This document shows positions 41,722 through 50,054 of a stretch of 64,000 nucleotides of DNA, piece after piece (within the stretch, counting starts at the first letter, position 1; every line of letters starts with the position of its first letter). Made by a program: the position numbers and the translations under genes. This DNA comes from Streptomyces sp. GQFP (GTDB lineage: Bacteria; Actinomycetota; Actinomycetes; Streptomycetales; Streptomycetaceae), in NCBI RefSeq assembly GCF_021545335.1, contig NZ_CP089312.1, positions 6,076,001-6,140,000 on the forward strand, read 5' to 3'. The notes beneath the pieces were generated by a model that had not been told where the DNA came from, did not search any database, and saw only the letters and a program-made list of their open reading frames with translations.

Positions 41722-41737
41722 ACGCACTCACGTGCGT
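41722..41737 (+). terminator. Short hairpin after tatD
   Basis: ACGCAC-TCAC-GTGCGT forms a 6-bp stem directly after the tatD stop codon. It is weak and lacks a T-run. Confidence 0.4.
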
Positions 41738-41824
41738 TGACGCTCCGTAGTCGCGTCGCTTTGGAGAGTGACGGCCGCTCCGCTAGGTTCTGGTGCCCGT
41801 CGCCGGAACCTGGAGCGTGTCGTC

Positions 41825-43165
41825 GTGAGCAGTTCGCCGCCGTACGAGACGTACAGCACCGTCAGCGGGCCAGAGCCGTACGAGGGGTATGACCCGCACG
41901 CCGCCGAGACGGTGGCGTACGGGATGTCGATGCCGGGGCCAGTGACGGTGCCGCTGCCGTACGAGGACACGTACCGGCCCGCCTACGAGCCGCCACCGAC
42001 CCTCCCCCAGCAGGCGGTCGGCGGGAGGGCCCGGGATCGTCGGGCGGCCAGGCGCCGCAAGGGTTCCGAACGGCCGGACGCCATCCGCAGGCTGCTCCCG
42101 CAGGCGCTCGTCGTGGCCTTCCTGGCGGGCGGTACGACGGCCTTCGTCGCCAAGGACAAGGCGATCGAGCTGAGCGTCGACGGCAAGCCGCGCACCCTGC
42201 ACACCTTCGCCGACGACGTGACCGAACTGCTGGCCGACGAGGGGGTCGCGGTCGGCGCCCACGACGTCGTCGCCCCTGCGCCGGGCACCGCGCTGGCCAG
42301 CGGCGACGAGGTCCGCGTCCACTACGGGCGACCCGTACGGATCACTCTGGACGGTGAACGGCGTGAGCTGTGGACGACGGCGCGGACGGTGGACGAGGCA
42401 CTCAGGCAGCTCGGGGTGCGTGCGGAGGGCGCGTACCTGTCGCTCGCGCGCTCCCAGAAGATCGGTCGCCAGGGCCTCACCATCGACGTCCGCACCGAGC
42501 GCACGGTCACGATCATGGCGGACGGCCGGGCCCGCACGATCCGTACGAACGTGGCGACGGTCGGCGAGGCGGTGGCGGAGGCCGGGATCACGCTCCGCGG
42601 CGAGGACACGATCTCGGTGGCCGCCGCGAGTTTCCCGCGCGACGGCCAGACGGTGACGGTGCTGCGGGTGACGGGCACGAAGGAGGTACGCGAGGAGCCG
42701 ATCCCCTACGACGTCCGGCGCACCCAGGACATGTCCTTGTTCAAGGGCACGGAGGTGGTCGACCAGGCGGGCCGACCGGGCCTGCGCCGGGTCACCTTCG
42801 CGGTGCGCACGGTCAACGGCGTGAAGGGCAAACCGCGCCGGGTGCGGACGGAGGTGGTGCGCCGGCCAAGGGCCCAGCTGGTGAGGGTGGGCGCGAAACC
42901 GCTGCCGACGTCGGTGCAGGGGGCGGATGGTCTGGACTGGGGGTCGCTGGCGGCGTGCGAGTCCGGGGGGCGCCCTGACGCGGTGGACCCGTCGGGGACG
43001 TACGGGGGGCTGTACCAGTTCGACACACAGACCTGGCAGAGCCTCGGAGGTGCGGGGCGCCCGCAGGACGCGACGGTGAGTGAACAGACGTTCCGGGCGA
43101 AGAAGTTGTATGTGAAGCGGGGGGCGGGGCCTTGGCCGCATTGTGGGGGGCGGTTGCACGGCTGA
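41825..43165 (+). CDS. rpfB: Resuscitation-promoting factor RpfB
   Basis: The 446-residue protein has a Tyr/Pro-rich cytoplasmic N-terminus and one TM (about 90-110, LLPQALVVAFLAGGTTAFVA). Three DUF348 repeats follow (about 110-290), each with a VTELL or EALRQLG core, then a G5 domain (about 290-365). The Rpf lysozyme-like domain spans 372-446, with the catalytic glutamate in ACESGGRP and the pattern GLYQFDTQTW. Rpf proteins hydrolyse peptidoglycan and help spores germinate. GTG 41825 has GGAG 8 nt upstream. The usual next gene is ksgA, but 6 kb of accessory DNA intervenes. Confidence 0.95.
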   Translation: MSSSPPYETYSTVSGPEPYEGYDPHAAETVAYGMSMPGPVTVPLPYEDTYRPAYEPPPTLPQQAVGGRARDRRAARRRKGSERPDAIRRLLPQALVVAFLAGGTTAFVAKDKAIELSVDGKPRTLHTFADDVTELLADEGVAVGAHDVVAPAPGTALASGDEVRVHYGRPVRITLDGERRELWTTARTVDEALRQLGVRAEGAYLSLARSQKIGRQGLTIDVRTERTVTIMADGRARTIRTNVATVGEAVAEAGITLRGEDTISVAAASFPRDGQTVTVLRVTGTKEVREEPIPYDVRRTQDMSLFKGTEVVDQAGRPGLRRVTFAVRTVNGVKGKPRRVRTEVVRRPRAQLVRVGAKPLPTSVQGADGLDWGSLAACESGGRPDAVDPSGTYGGLYQFDTQTWQSLGGAGRPQDATVSEQTFRAKKLYVKRGAGPWPHCGGRLHG

Positions 43166-43195
43166 GCCGCCTTCGTCCTTCGCCTCCGGTTGCGG

Positions 43196-43621
43196 TTAGG
43201 CGACGGCGAGTTCACACCAGACGTACTTGCCCCGGTGCCCGAACCGGGAGAGCGGCTGCCATCCCCAGAGGTCGGAACAGGCCTGGATCATGCCCATGCC
43301 TCGTCCGTCTTCCGAGTCGACGAGATGGGTCAACTCCTGTGGAGGCTGCGGCGGTTGGGGGTCGGCGTCCCACGCTCCGATACGGAGTACGCCGGCGGAC
43401 CAGCGGACGCGCAGGGCGGCGGGGCCCTTGGTGTGCCGTACGGCGTTGCTGACCAGCTCGGTGGCGAGGAGTTCGGCTACGTCGACGAGGCCGATGAGTC
43501 CGTGCATGGTGAGGATGAGGCGGAGGGTGCGGCGACTTACGGTGACGGCTCGGGGGTCGTTGGGGATGTAGAGGGAGTACTCCCAGGGGGCGGGCTGGGG
43601 GTCCTTGTCGGTTTCGGGCAT
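43196..43621 (-). CDS. RsbW/anti-sigma-like ATP-binding protein
   Basis: The 141-residue protein has a GHKL ATPase fold: ELLATELVSNAVRHTKGP is the N box and DSEDGRGMGMIQACSDLWG the G box. It is of the HATPase_c_2 type found throughout Streptomyces, often next to WhiJ-like regulators. It probably binds ATP and acts on a sigma factor or an antagonist. It is divergent from the WhiJ-like gene. Confidence 0.88.
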   Translation of the reverse strand: MPETDKDPQPAPWEYSLYIPNDPRAVTVSRRTLRLILTMHGLIGLVDVAELLATELVSNAVRHTKGPAALRVRWSAGVLRIGAWDADPQPPQPPQELTHLVDSEDGRGMGMIQACSDLWGWQPLSRFGHRGKYVWCELAVA

Positions 43622-43849
43622 GCGTCAACTCCCGTTCGGTGGTGGGGGGTTGCGGGGTTGGCGGGCGGTGGCATGCCGCAGCCGTCCTGGCAGGGCGGAG
43701 TGGTGCGCTTCCGGGGGTCCCGGGGTTCCGCAGGGTGTGCGTCGCGTCACTGACGGTAGGGCCATAATTTGGGACCGTGCAAGTCGTTGTCGTAATCTGC
43801 CCTCGAACGAGGTCCCTGCACCAGGGCAGTTGGGCGCAAGGAGAACTAC

Positions 43850-44701
43850 ATGGCACGTAGAAAGCAGCCCACGGCGCGCCAGGAGCGTCTGGGTTCCGAG
43901 CTGCGGAAACTACGCGAGGCAGCAGGACTCAAGGGACTGGAAGCCGCTGCATTGCTCGGGACCGACTCGGCCCAGATCAGCCAGATCGAGTTCGGTACAG
44001 CGGGCGTGAGTGAGGATCGAGTGCGTCGGCTCGCGGCTCAGTACTCCTGTACGGACGACGAGCTGATCGAAGCCTTGGTGGCGATGGCGACCGACCGGAC
44101 GCACGGCTGGTGGGAGGAGTACCGGGGCCTGCTGCCCACGTCGTTCCTCGACCTGTCCGAGTTGGAATACCACGCCAACTACCGCTGGGACGTGGACCTT
44201 CTGCACATCCCTGGGTTGCTCCAGACGGAGGACTGCGCACGCGCGCTCTTTTCGAGCCGCGTTCCCGAACTCCTTGAGAGTGAGCTGGAGTTGCGCGTCC
44301 GGCATCGTATGCAGCGGCGAGTCATCTTCGAGGGTGCTCATCCAGTTCCGTACCAAGCGCTGATCCACGAGGCGGCGCTGCGGATCAAGGTCGGCGGCCG
44401 TGCCGCCATGCAGGTCCAGCTCGCCCGCATTCTGGAACTCTCCGACGCCGAACACATCACCGTGCGCGTAATCCCCTTCGACCTGGACAGCTTCGCCGAC
44501 ACCGGAAGCGCCATGTTGTACGTGGGCGGTGCCGTTCCGAAGCTGGACACCGTGGTACGCGATGCCCCCCATGGCGCGGTCCTCATCGACTCCGAGGCTC
44601 AACTCGGCGTCTTCCGAACGCATTTCCGTAGAGTGGAGGGGGTGGCGCTTGACCCCGAACGGTCGCGGGACCTCATCCATAGGCTGGCGAAGGAGCTGTG
44701 A
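43850..44701 (+). CDS. WhiJ/Scr1-like helix-turn-helix regulator (DUF5753)
   Basis: The 283-residue protein has an XRE helix-turn-helix (LGSELRKLREAAGLKGLEAA, then LLGTDSAQISQIEFG) and a DUF5753 C-terminal domain (HIPGLLQTEDCARALF, QIARILELS-type helix, VIPFD, FRTHFRRVEGVAL). The family, known from whiJ and abaA loci, regulates development and antibiotic production and is thought to act together with the adjacent DUF397 protein. AAGGAG lies 8 nt before ATG 43850. Confidence 0.9.
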   Translation: MARRKQPTARQERLGSELRKLREAAGLKGLEAAALLGTDSAQISQIEFGTAGVSEDRVRRLAAQYSCTDDELIEALVAMATDRTHGWWEEYRGLLPTSFLDLSELEYHANYRWDVDLLHIPGLLQTEDCARALFSSRVPELLESELELRVRHRMQRRVIFEGAHPVPYQALIHEAALRIKVGGRAAMQVQLARILELSDAEHITVRVIPFDLDSFADTGSAMLYVGGAVPKLDTVVRDAPHGAVLIDSEAQLGVFRTHFRRVEGVALDPERSRDLIHRLAKEL

Positions 44702-44949
44702 GGCATTCCATGGACACCCTCGGCAACTGGCGGAAGTCGTCCTACTCCGGCGGCGGCGATGGCAACGGCTGCGTGGAGATCGCCAACTCGCGCACACGCA
44801 TAGCCGTCCGCGACTCCAAGACCCCGACGCGAGCGGCCCTCGCCTTCCCGATGGGTGCCTTCGTTTCCTTCGTGGAGTCCGTCAAGTCGCCCATCTGCAA
44901 CGCCTCTTTCGCCCTTCGAGCGGACGGGGGCCGGCCTTTCCCCTCGTAG
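44698..44949 (+). CDS. DUF397 protein, partner of the WhiJ-like regulator
   Basis: The 83-residue protein has the DUF397 core NWRKSSYSGGGDGNGCVEIA, followed by IAVRDSKTPTRAALAFP and FVSFVESVK. GTG 44698 overlaps the regulator's stop as GTGA; ATG 44710 is another possible start. Its last ~20 residues extend past the usual end of the family (ICNASFALRADGGRPFPS) and may result from loss of the normal stop. Confidence 0.88.
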   Translation: MRHSMDTLGNWRKSSYSGGGDGNGCVEIANSRTRIAVRDSKTPTRAALAFPMGAFVSFVESVKSPICNASFALRADGGRPFPS

Positions 44950-45089
44950 CGTCGGGACCACGCCAGCCAGCTGCGTGTCCCGGGCTCGTAGGGCCGACAG
45001 GACCGGGCCGGGTGGGTGAGAACCCGAGCGGGAACTCACCGTCGCGTGGGTGGCCGAGTCTGTGGATGTGGGTGGGGCTCAAGTAGTGG

Positions 45090-45293
45090 TCAGGCGGAGT
45101 CCGGTTCGCTCACCAGCAGCTCATCACCCGCTCGGAATCGGTCCGCGCCGCCCTCCTCCCAGGCGACGACCACGAACAGGCCGCCCATCGCGCCGATGTC
45201 GGTCTTGGTGGTCTTCACCGTGCGCCACTGCCCCTCATAGCCGATGTGGTCACCAGGCCCGAGGAGGGCAGCGACCTTGGTCGGGGTGGTCAC
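45090..45293 (-). CDS. Small hypothetical protein, third of a coupled trio
   Basis: The 67-residue protein is beta-rich (GDHIGYEGQWRTVKTTKTDI, GGLFVVVAWEEGG and a DRFRAGDELLV ending), similar to small SH3/KOW-like folds. ATG 45293 overlaps the preceding stop by 4 nt. No function is known. Confidence 0.65.
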   Translation of the reverse strand: MTTPTKVAALLGPGDHIGYEGQWRTVKTTKTDIGAMGGLFVVVAWEEGGADRFRAGDELLVSEPDSA

Positions 45294-45532
45294 CCGTCAC
45301 CCCTCGCGATCTCGATTCGGTTGAGCGGCACATCCCATTCCCTGCCGCCACCCTCCGGCCGCAGGAACCCTTGCCGGCTGACCACCTTGCCCGACTCCTT
45401 GAGACGTTCCTCGATCACGCCGACCAACTGCCCCGTCCGTTCAGAGACGGTGTCCACCACGAGGGTCCCCGCCGGGTATGGCAGTTCGCCATGACTCAGC
45501 ATCGTCGGCGGCTTCTCCGTCGCCTCCGTCAC
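45290..45532 (-). CDS. Small hypothetical protein, second of a coupled trio
   Basis: The 80-residue protein has GELPYPAGTLVVDTVSERTG, then QLVGVIEERLKESGK and VSRQGFLRPEGGGREWDVPL. The start overlaps the upstream stop and its stop overlaps the downstream start. It appears in many streptomycetes near Scr1-type regulators. Confidence 0.65.
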   Translation of the reverse strand: MTEATEKPPTMLSHGELPYPAGTLVVDTVSERTGQLVGVIEERLKESGKVVSRQGFLRPEGGGREWDVPLNRIEIARGDG

Positions 45533-45732
45533 TCTCGGCCCCCTCGCTGAAGTGCTTGGGCCAGGCGTTCGGCCACGTCGGCACGCACACGCCCCAACTC
45601 GACGAGCTTCAGATCAGGGGACGCGATGTCGACGCTCAGGGAGGGGAGGACGATGTCGTTCTCGATGAGTGCTGTTCGCAGGGACTCCATCGCCGCATGA
45701 GGGTCGAGGTCCCGCAGCTCCTTCTTGGTCAT
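45529..45732 (-). CDS. Small hypothetical protein, first of a coupled trio
   Basis: From ATG 45732 the 67-residue product reads MTKKELRDLDPHAAMESLRTAL, LPSLSVDIASPDLKLVELGR and VRADVAERLAQALQ. The alternating helical and strand pattern suggests a compact folded domain. A longer upstream open stretch is not protein-like. No function is known. Confidence 0.65.
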   Translation of the reverse strand: MTKKELRDLDPHAAMESLRTALIENDIVLPSLSVDIASPDLKLVELGRVRADVAERLAQALQRGGRE

Positions 45733-45905
45733 GAACGGGACGTTAGGGACGAGGGATTGAGGCGCGCGACGGTGTTTTCTCGATATTTCTCGTGCCCTCT
45801 CTTGCTTGGCTCGGTTTTTCTCACAAAGGTGGTAGAACCCCATGGTTCGGAGCGGGCGACCCGGTGATGCTGAGGTGATCGGCTTCCGGCGAAAGGACTC
45901 TGGTC

Positions 45906-46661
45906 ATGGCCCGACGACTGCGCTTCAACGGCACGGGCAGCGGCGGCGGTTCCTGCCCCGCGATCCATGAGGATCTCGACACGGGCGAGGTCATCGTGCA
46001 CGGGCCGCGTCTCACCGACCCCGAGGCGCTCGCCCAGCTCCAGCACATCGACGAGGACGAGATCCCGATCGTGATGCCCCGCAACACGCTGATCGACTTC
46101 GGGCCGAAGGACCGCGACACCGAACCCCGCATCATCGACCCGGCCACCTTCGCCCGGCTGTTCGAGAACTTCCAGCACAGCGCCTGGCACCTGGAGATGC
46201 GCCGCCGCTACACGGTCGACGAACAGACCGACACGTACGCGCAGTTCGCCCGGGGCGAGACGCCGACGTGGGACATGGAAGGGCAGTGGGCCCGCACCAT
46301 CAGCCCCAAGACACGGGACGGCGCGGCCGTCGGACGCGTCCGCATCGTCGACAACCCGCCGAGCGAGGGACAGCTGTACCTCCTCGCGCATGCCGCGTAC
46401 AACGATGCGTTGGGCGAAGACGTCCGCAACATGTGGCGGGAGGACGCCCAGCGCGTCAACCTCCCTGACGAGGACTTCTGGATCTTCGACTCGCACATCG
46501 TCGCCCTGTGCGTCTTCGACGATGATGACAACCTCACGGGTGCCGAGCTGATCTCGGAGCCGGCGCGCGTCAACCAGTACAACCGGCTGCGCGACGTCGC
46601 GCAGCACTACGCCGTTCCGTACAAGGACTTCGCGGCACAACTGGCTGCGAAGGGAGACTAA
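45906..46661 (+). CDS. DUF6879-family protein with an extra N-terminal domain
   Basis: The 251-residue protein's residues about 80-250 match the DUF6879 pattern: FARLFENFQHSAWHLEMRRRY, FARGETPTWDMEGQW, NPPSEGQLYLLAHAAYN, EDFWIFDSHIVALCVFDDDD and NQYNRLRDVAQHYAVPY. Residues 1-78 (GSCPAIHEDLDTGEVIVHGP, then LAQLQHIDEDEIPIVMPRN) are a separate domain that I know as a stand-alone small protein in other streptomycetes. The partner XRE regulator starts 14 bp downstream, so they are likely co-expressed. Confidence 0.85.
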   Translation: MARRLRFNGTGSGGGSCPAIHEDLDTGEVIVHGPRLTDPEALAQLQHIDEDEIPIVMPRNTLIDFGPKDRDTEPRIIDPATFARLFENFQHSAWHLEMRRRYTVDEQTDTYAQFARGETPTWDMEGQWARTISPKTRDGAAVGRVRIVDNPPSEGQLYLLAHAAYNDALGEDVRNMWREDAQRVNLPDEDFWIFDSHIVALCVFDDDDNLTGAELISEPARVNQYNRLRDVAQHYAVPYKDFAAQLAAKGD

Positions 46662-46675
46662 GCAGGTGGGTGCCG

Positions 46676-47527
46676 GTGAGCACGGACTATCAGCAGGCCC
46701 GCGAAGGGCTCGGGGTGCGGCTCCGGGAACTTCGGCTGTCCGCCCCTGACGGTCGGCTCACCGGTATCGCGCTCGCCCGGAAACTCGGCTGGCCCAACTC
46801 GAAGGTCTCGAAGCTGGAGTTGGGCAAGCAGACGGCCACCCCGGAAGACCTTCAGCAGTGGGCCGAGGCATGCGGCCAGCCCGCCGCATACGACGAACTG
46901 CGGGCCAGGCTGGCGGGGTTCGAATCGCACATCCGCTCATGGCGTCGCCAACTGACCTCAGGGCACAAGTCCGTCCAGGACGCCGCCGCAGCGGAACACG
47001 AGCGGACGCGGGTCCTCACCATCTGGGAGAACTGCCTGATCCCCGGCATGCTGCAAATCCCGGACTACGCCCGCCATGTCTTCGCCCGGCACGCCGAACT
47101 CATGCGGTCGCCACGGGACACGGAGGACGCGGTACGTGCCCGAATCCAGCGACAGGAGAAGCTGTACCAGCGAGGCCGCAAGTACCGGATCATGATGTGG
47201 GAGGGCGCTCTGCGCTCCCTGGTCTGCCCGCCACCCGTTCTCGTGGCGCAGCTCCACCACCTGGCCGGCGTCATCGGCCTGGACACCGTCGAACTCGGCA
47301 TCGTTCCGTTCAGCGCCTCGCTGAAGATCTGGCCGGGCAACAGCTTCTGGGTCTACGACGAACGCCTCGTGATTGTCGAGGACTGGCACGCGGAACTGTG
47401 GCTCGACGACTCGGACAGCATCGCCACCTACCTGCGGGTCTGGAAGACCCTGTCCGAGTCGGCCGTGTACGGGGCCGACGCCCAGAAGGTCATCAACGCG
47501 GCCAGGCATGCGCTGAACCCCCGTTGA
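46676..47527 (+). CDS. Second Scr1-type helix-turn-helix regulator (DUF5753)
   Basis: The 283-residue protein has an XRE domain (LGVRLRELRLSAPDGRLTGI and RKLGWPNSKVSKLELGKQ) and DUF5753 (VLTIWENCLIPGMLQIPDYARHVFARH, ELGIVPFSASLKIWPGNSFW, LSESAVYGADAQKVI). It pairs with the DUF6879 protein in what databases call Scr1-family TA-system-like antitoxin modules. GTG 46676 has AGGTGGG 5 nt upstream. It is a paralogue of the regulator at 43850. Confidence 0.88.
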   Translation: MSTDYQQAREGLGVRLRELRLSAPDGRLTGIALARKLGWPNSKVSKLELGKQTATPEDLQQWAEACGQPAAYDELRARLAGFESHIRSWRRQLTSGHKSVQDAAAAEHERTRVLTIWENCLIPGMLQIPDYARHVFARHAELMRSPRDTEDAVRARIQRQEKLYQRGRKYRIMMWEGALRSLVCPPPVLVAQLHHLAGVIGLDTVELGIVPFSASLKIWPGNSFWVYDERLVIVEDWHAELWLDDSDSIATYLRVWKTLSESAVYGADAQKVINAARHALNPR

Positions 47528-47577
47528 GGTCCCACCGAGGTTGGTCCGAGGGGAAGGGCACGGAGGACGCGCCTTTC

Positions 47578-47935
47578 GTGCCCGACGAGTTGCGGTATCT
47601 GGTGGACCACCCCGCGTCCGGTGGGCGGTTCAACGAGCTGTGGCCGTACCTGTGTTCCGAGGGCACCGCCTGGCCGGCGGCCTACGCCTCGGTGCCGCAT
47701 CTCGTCGGCATCGCCCGTGGTCTTCCTGCTGGTGAGCGCGATGACTACCTGTCTGTACGTCATCGGCCTCGTGGCCATGTGCTCCGGCGGCCTCGGGGAA
47801 GTCTCGGACGATCTTCCCGGCGACATCGCGGATGCCTACCGTCGTGCCCTACCCGAGGCCTTGACCCTCAACGACCTCGATGTCTACGCCGAGTGCCAGT
47901 CCTGCGGTGAACCCATGCTCGAACTCCCGGACTAG
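47578..47935 (+). pseudogene. Frameshifted hypothetical gene
   Basis: From GTG 47578 one frame reads VPDELRYLVDHPASGGRFNE, LWPYLCSEGTAWPAAYASVP and HLVGIARGLPAGERDDYL. The sequence continues in the +1 frame as VIGLVAMCSGGLGEV, DIADAYRRALPEALTLNDLD and AECQSCGEPMLELPD, ending at 47935. A one-base change near 47750-47760 would restore one 118-residue protein. It resembles small proteins found near regulators of the Scr1 type. Either it is a real pseudogene or a base-call error. Confidence 0.6.
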
Positions 47936-47972
47936 GACCCGACCAGGACCCGACCGGCGAAACACGGAACCC

Positions 47973-48968
47973 TCAGTAGCTGACTGGCCCCACGCAGATC
48001 TCACGCCAGACGGTGCCGTCGCCTCCCACGTACGACTCGGCGTCGTCCTGGTCGAGGTCCATCTCGACGCCCGCGGGTTCGAGTGCCTGGCGTATGCGCT
48101 GCCGGAAGGGCTCGCTGAGGAAGTTGTGGTGCAGGTCCAGTCTCTTGAGGTGGGTCAGCGGCTGGCCGCCGAGGAGGGCGGCGGCGCCGTCGTCGCCCAG
48201 GGTGCCCAGGGACAGGTCGAGCACGTCCAGCCGGGCGACCACCGGGGCGGACGCCATGGCGGCAGCGACCTCGTCCAGGATCTCGCTGTTGCGGAGGGCC
48301 AGGTGCCGCAGCCGGGGCAACCGCGCACCGGACAGGATCGGCTCCAGGTCGGCCACCTCACAACAGTCCACACCCTCGTCCGAGCTGCCCAGCCACAGCT
48401 CAAGGTGCTCCAGCGCGGGCAGGTCGCTCGCCCCCACACCACGCACGACCTCAACCGGCAGACCACTGCTTTCCACGGTCAGCCTGCGCAGCGCGGTGTG
48501 GCGCAGAGCGGGGAACTCCAGCCTCATCACTCCTTCCATGCTGACGCCCTCCCCCGCGCGCACCCCGAATTCCTCCAGCGCGGGGAAGCCGGCCAGCAGC
48601 GGCGTGACGTCGGTCTGGCTGATCCGGGAGAGCTTGCACTCGATGTCCGTGATGTCACCGAGGAACATCGACCGGAGGGCGGGAAGCCGGTCACGCTTGC
48701 TCAACAGCGCTTCAATGACCTCGGAGGGATCGTCGGATTCCATGTCGTGCCAGTTGCCGACGATCAGAGCACGGACGCGCGTGGTGTCGACCTCGGCGCA
48801 GAAGCGGCCGAACGTCTCCGCCCACGGCTCCTCGGACGTCCACCTCTCGTAACCGATCCGCCAGGCCACGGCGTCTGGCTCAGGCAGCCTCGTTGTCTCG
48901 CCGGGCGCGGGAAACGTGAAGGCGGGGAGACCGTACAGCCCCTCAAGGTGGTGGTCCTGGGTTCTCAT
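47973..48968 (-). CDS. STM4015-like leucine-rich-repeat protein
   Basis: The 331-residue protein begins MRTQDHHLEGLYGLPAF and contains leucine-rich repeats: LEEFGVRAG, LRRLTVESS, LEHLELWLG, LRHLALRNS, LDVLDLSLG and LKRLDLHHN, arranged about 25-45 residues apart. It resembles STM4015-family proteins, which are widespread in Streptomyces. It is probably a protein-protein interaction scaffold. AGGAG lies 8 nt before ATG 48968. Confidence 0.85.
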   Translation of the reverse strand: MRTQDHHLEGLYGLPAFTFPAPGETTRLPEPDAVAWRIGYERWTSEEPWAETFGRFCAEVDTTRVRALIVGNWHDMESDDPSEVIEALLSKRDRLPALRSMFLGDITDIECKLSRISQTDVTPLLAGFPALEEFGVRAGEGVSMEGVMRLEFPALRHTALRRLTVESSGLPVEVVRGVGASDLPALEHLELWLGSSDEGVDCCEVADLEPILSGARLPRLRHLALRNSEILDEVAAAMASAPVVARLDVLDLSLGTLGDDGAAALLGGQPLTHLKRLDLHHNFLSEPFRQRIRQALEPAGVEMDLDQDDAESYVGGDGTVWREICVGPVSY

Positions 48969-49121
48969 TCGGGTTGCTCCTGCCGTGCGACGTGTCAGGT
49001 GGGCAAGACGTACGGGAGTTCTACCAGTAGCGACTGACAACGTGCCGGTGACACCGGCGGCGGCCCATCGAGGTCCTGCTGATCCCCAGCCCGACTGCGC
49101 ACCCCCACCCCCCACCCCCCG

Positions 49122-49127
49122 TACCCT
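49122..49127 (+). promoter_or_regulatory. -10 element of ksgA
   Basis: TACCCT lies 6 nt before GTG 49134, in C-rich DNA with no Shine-Dalgarno, so the ksgA-ispE message is probably leaderless. Confidence 0.5.
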
Positions 49128-49133
49128 GGACCC

Positions 49134-50054
49134 GTGAGTACCAGCCCCGCCCCCGATGCCTCCTCCGACGCCCTCCTCGGCCCCGCCGACATCCGTGAGC
49201 TGGCCGATGTCCTCGGTGTCCGGCCCACCAAGCAGCGCGGGCAGAACTTCGTCATCGACGCCAACACCGTCCGCCGTATCGTGCGCACCGCCGATGTGCG
49301 GCCCGACGACGTGGTCGTCGAGGTCGGGCCGGGGCTCGGGTCCCTCACCCTCGCGCTGCTGGAGGCCGCCGACCGGGTCGTCGCCGTAGAGATCGACGAC
49401 GTGCTCGCGGGCGCGCTCCCCGCCACCGTCGCCGCCCGGATGCCGACCCGCGCCGACCGGTTCTCGCTCGTGCACTCCGACGCCATGCGCGTCACCGAAC
49501 TGCCGGGTCCCCCGCCCACCGCACTGGTCGCCAATCTGCCGTACAACGTCGCCGTGCCCGTGCTGCTGCACATGCTGGAGACATTTCCGAGTATTGAGCG
49601 GACTCTCGTCATGGTGCAGGCCGAGGTCGCTGATCGGCTCGCCGCGCCGCCCGGGTCCAAGGTGTACGGCGTCCCCTCCGTCAAGGCCAACTGGTACGCC
49701 GAGGTCAAGCGGGCCGGTTCCATCGGGCGCACTGTCTTCTGGCCCGCGCCCAACGTCGACAGCGGGCTCGTCTCCCTCGTCCGGCGGGCCGAGCCCCTCA
49801 AGACGACCGCCTCGCGGCTCGAAGTGTTCGCCGTCGTCGACGCCGCCTTCGCCCAGCGGCGCAAGACCCTGCGCGCCGCGCTCGCCGGGTGGGCCGGATC
49901 GGCCGCCGCCGCCGAGGCCGCCCTCGTCGCCGCCGGTGTCTCCCCGCAGGCCCGCGGCGAGTCCATCGGCGTCGAGGACTTCGTCCGTATCGCGGAGAAC
50001 AAGGTCCAGGAGAAGAGCGAGAAGAACCACGACGAGGAGTCCGGGCAGCTGTGA
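49134..50054 (+). CDS. ksgA: 16S rRNA dimethyladenosine transferase
   Basis: The 306-residue protein has the KsgA SAM-binding region VVVEVGPGLGSLTLALLEAA, the acidic EIDDV, and the catalytic ANLPYNVAVPVLLHML with NLPY motif. It dimethylates A1518 and A1519 of 16S rRNA during 30S assembly. It overlaps ispE by GTGA. A charged tail (EKSEKNHDEESG) is disordered. Confidence 0.96.
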   Translation: MSTSPAPDASSDALLGPADIRELADVLGVRPTKQRGQNFVIDANTVRRIVRTADVRPDDVVVEVGPGLGSLTLALLEAADRVVAVEIDDVLAGALPATVAARMPTRADRFSLVHSDAMRVTELPGPPPTALVANLPYNVAVPVLLHMLETFPSIERTLVMVQAEVADRLAAPPGSKVYGVPSVKANWYAEVKRAGSIGRTVFWPAPNVDSGLVSLVRRAEPLKTTASRLEVFAVVDAAFAQRRKTLRAALAGWAGSAAAAEAALVAAGVSPQARGESIGVEDFVRIAENKVQEKSEKNHDEESGQL

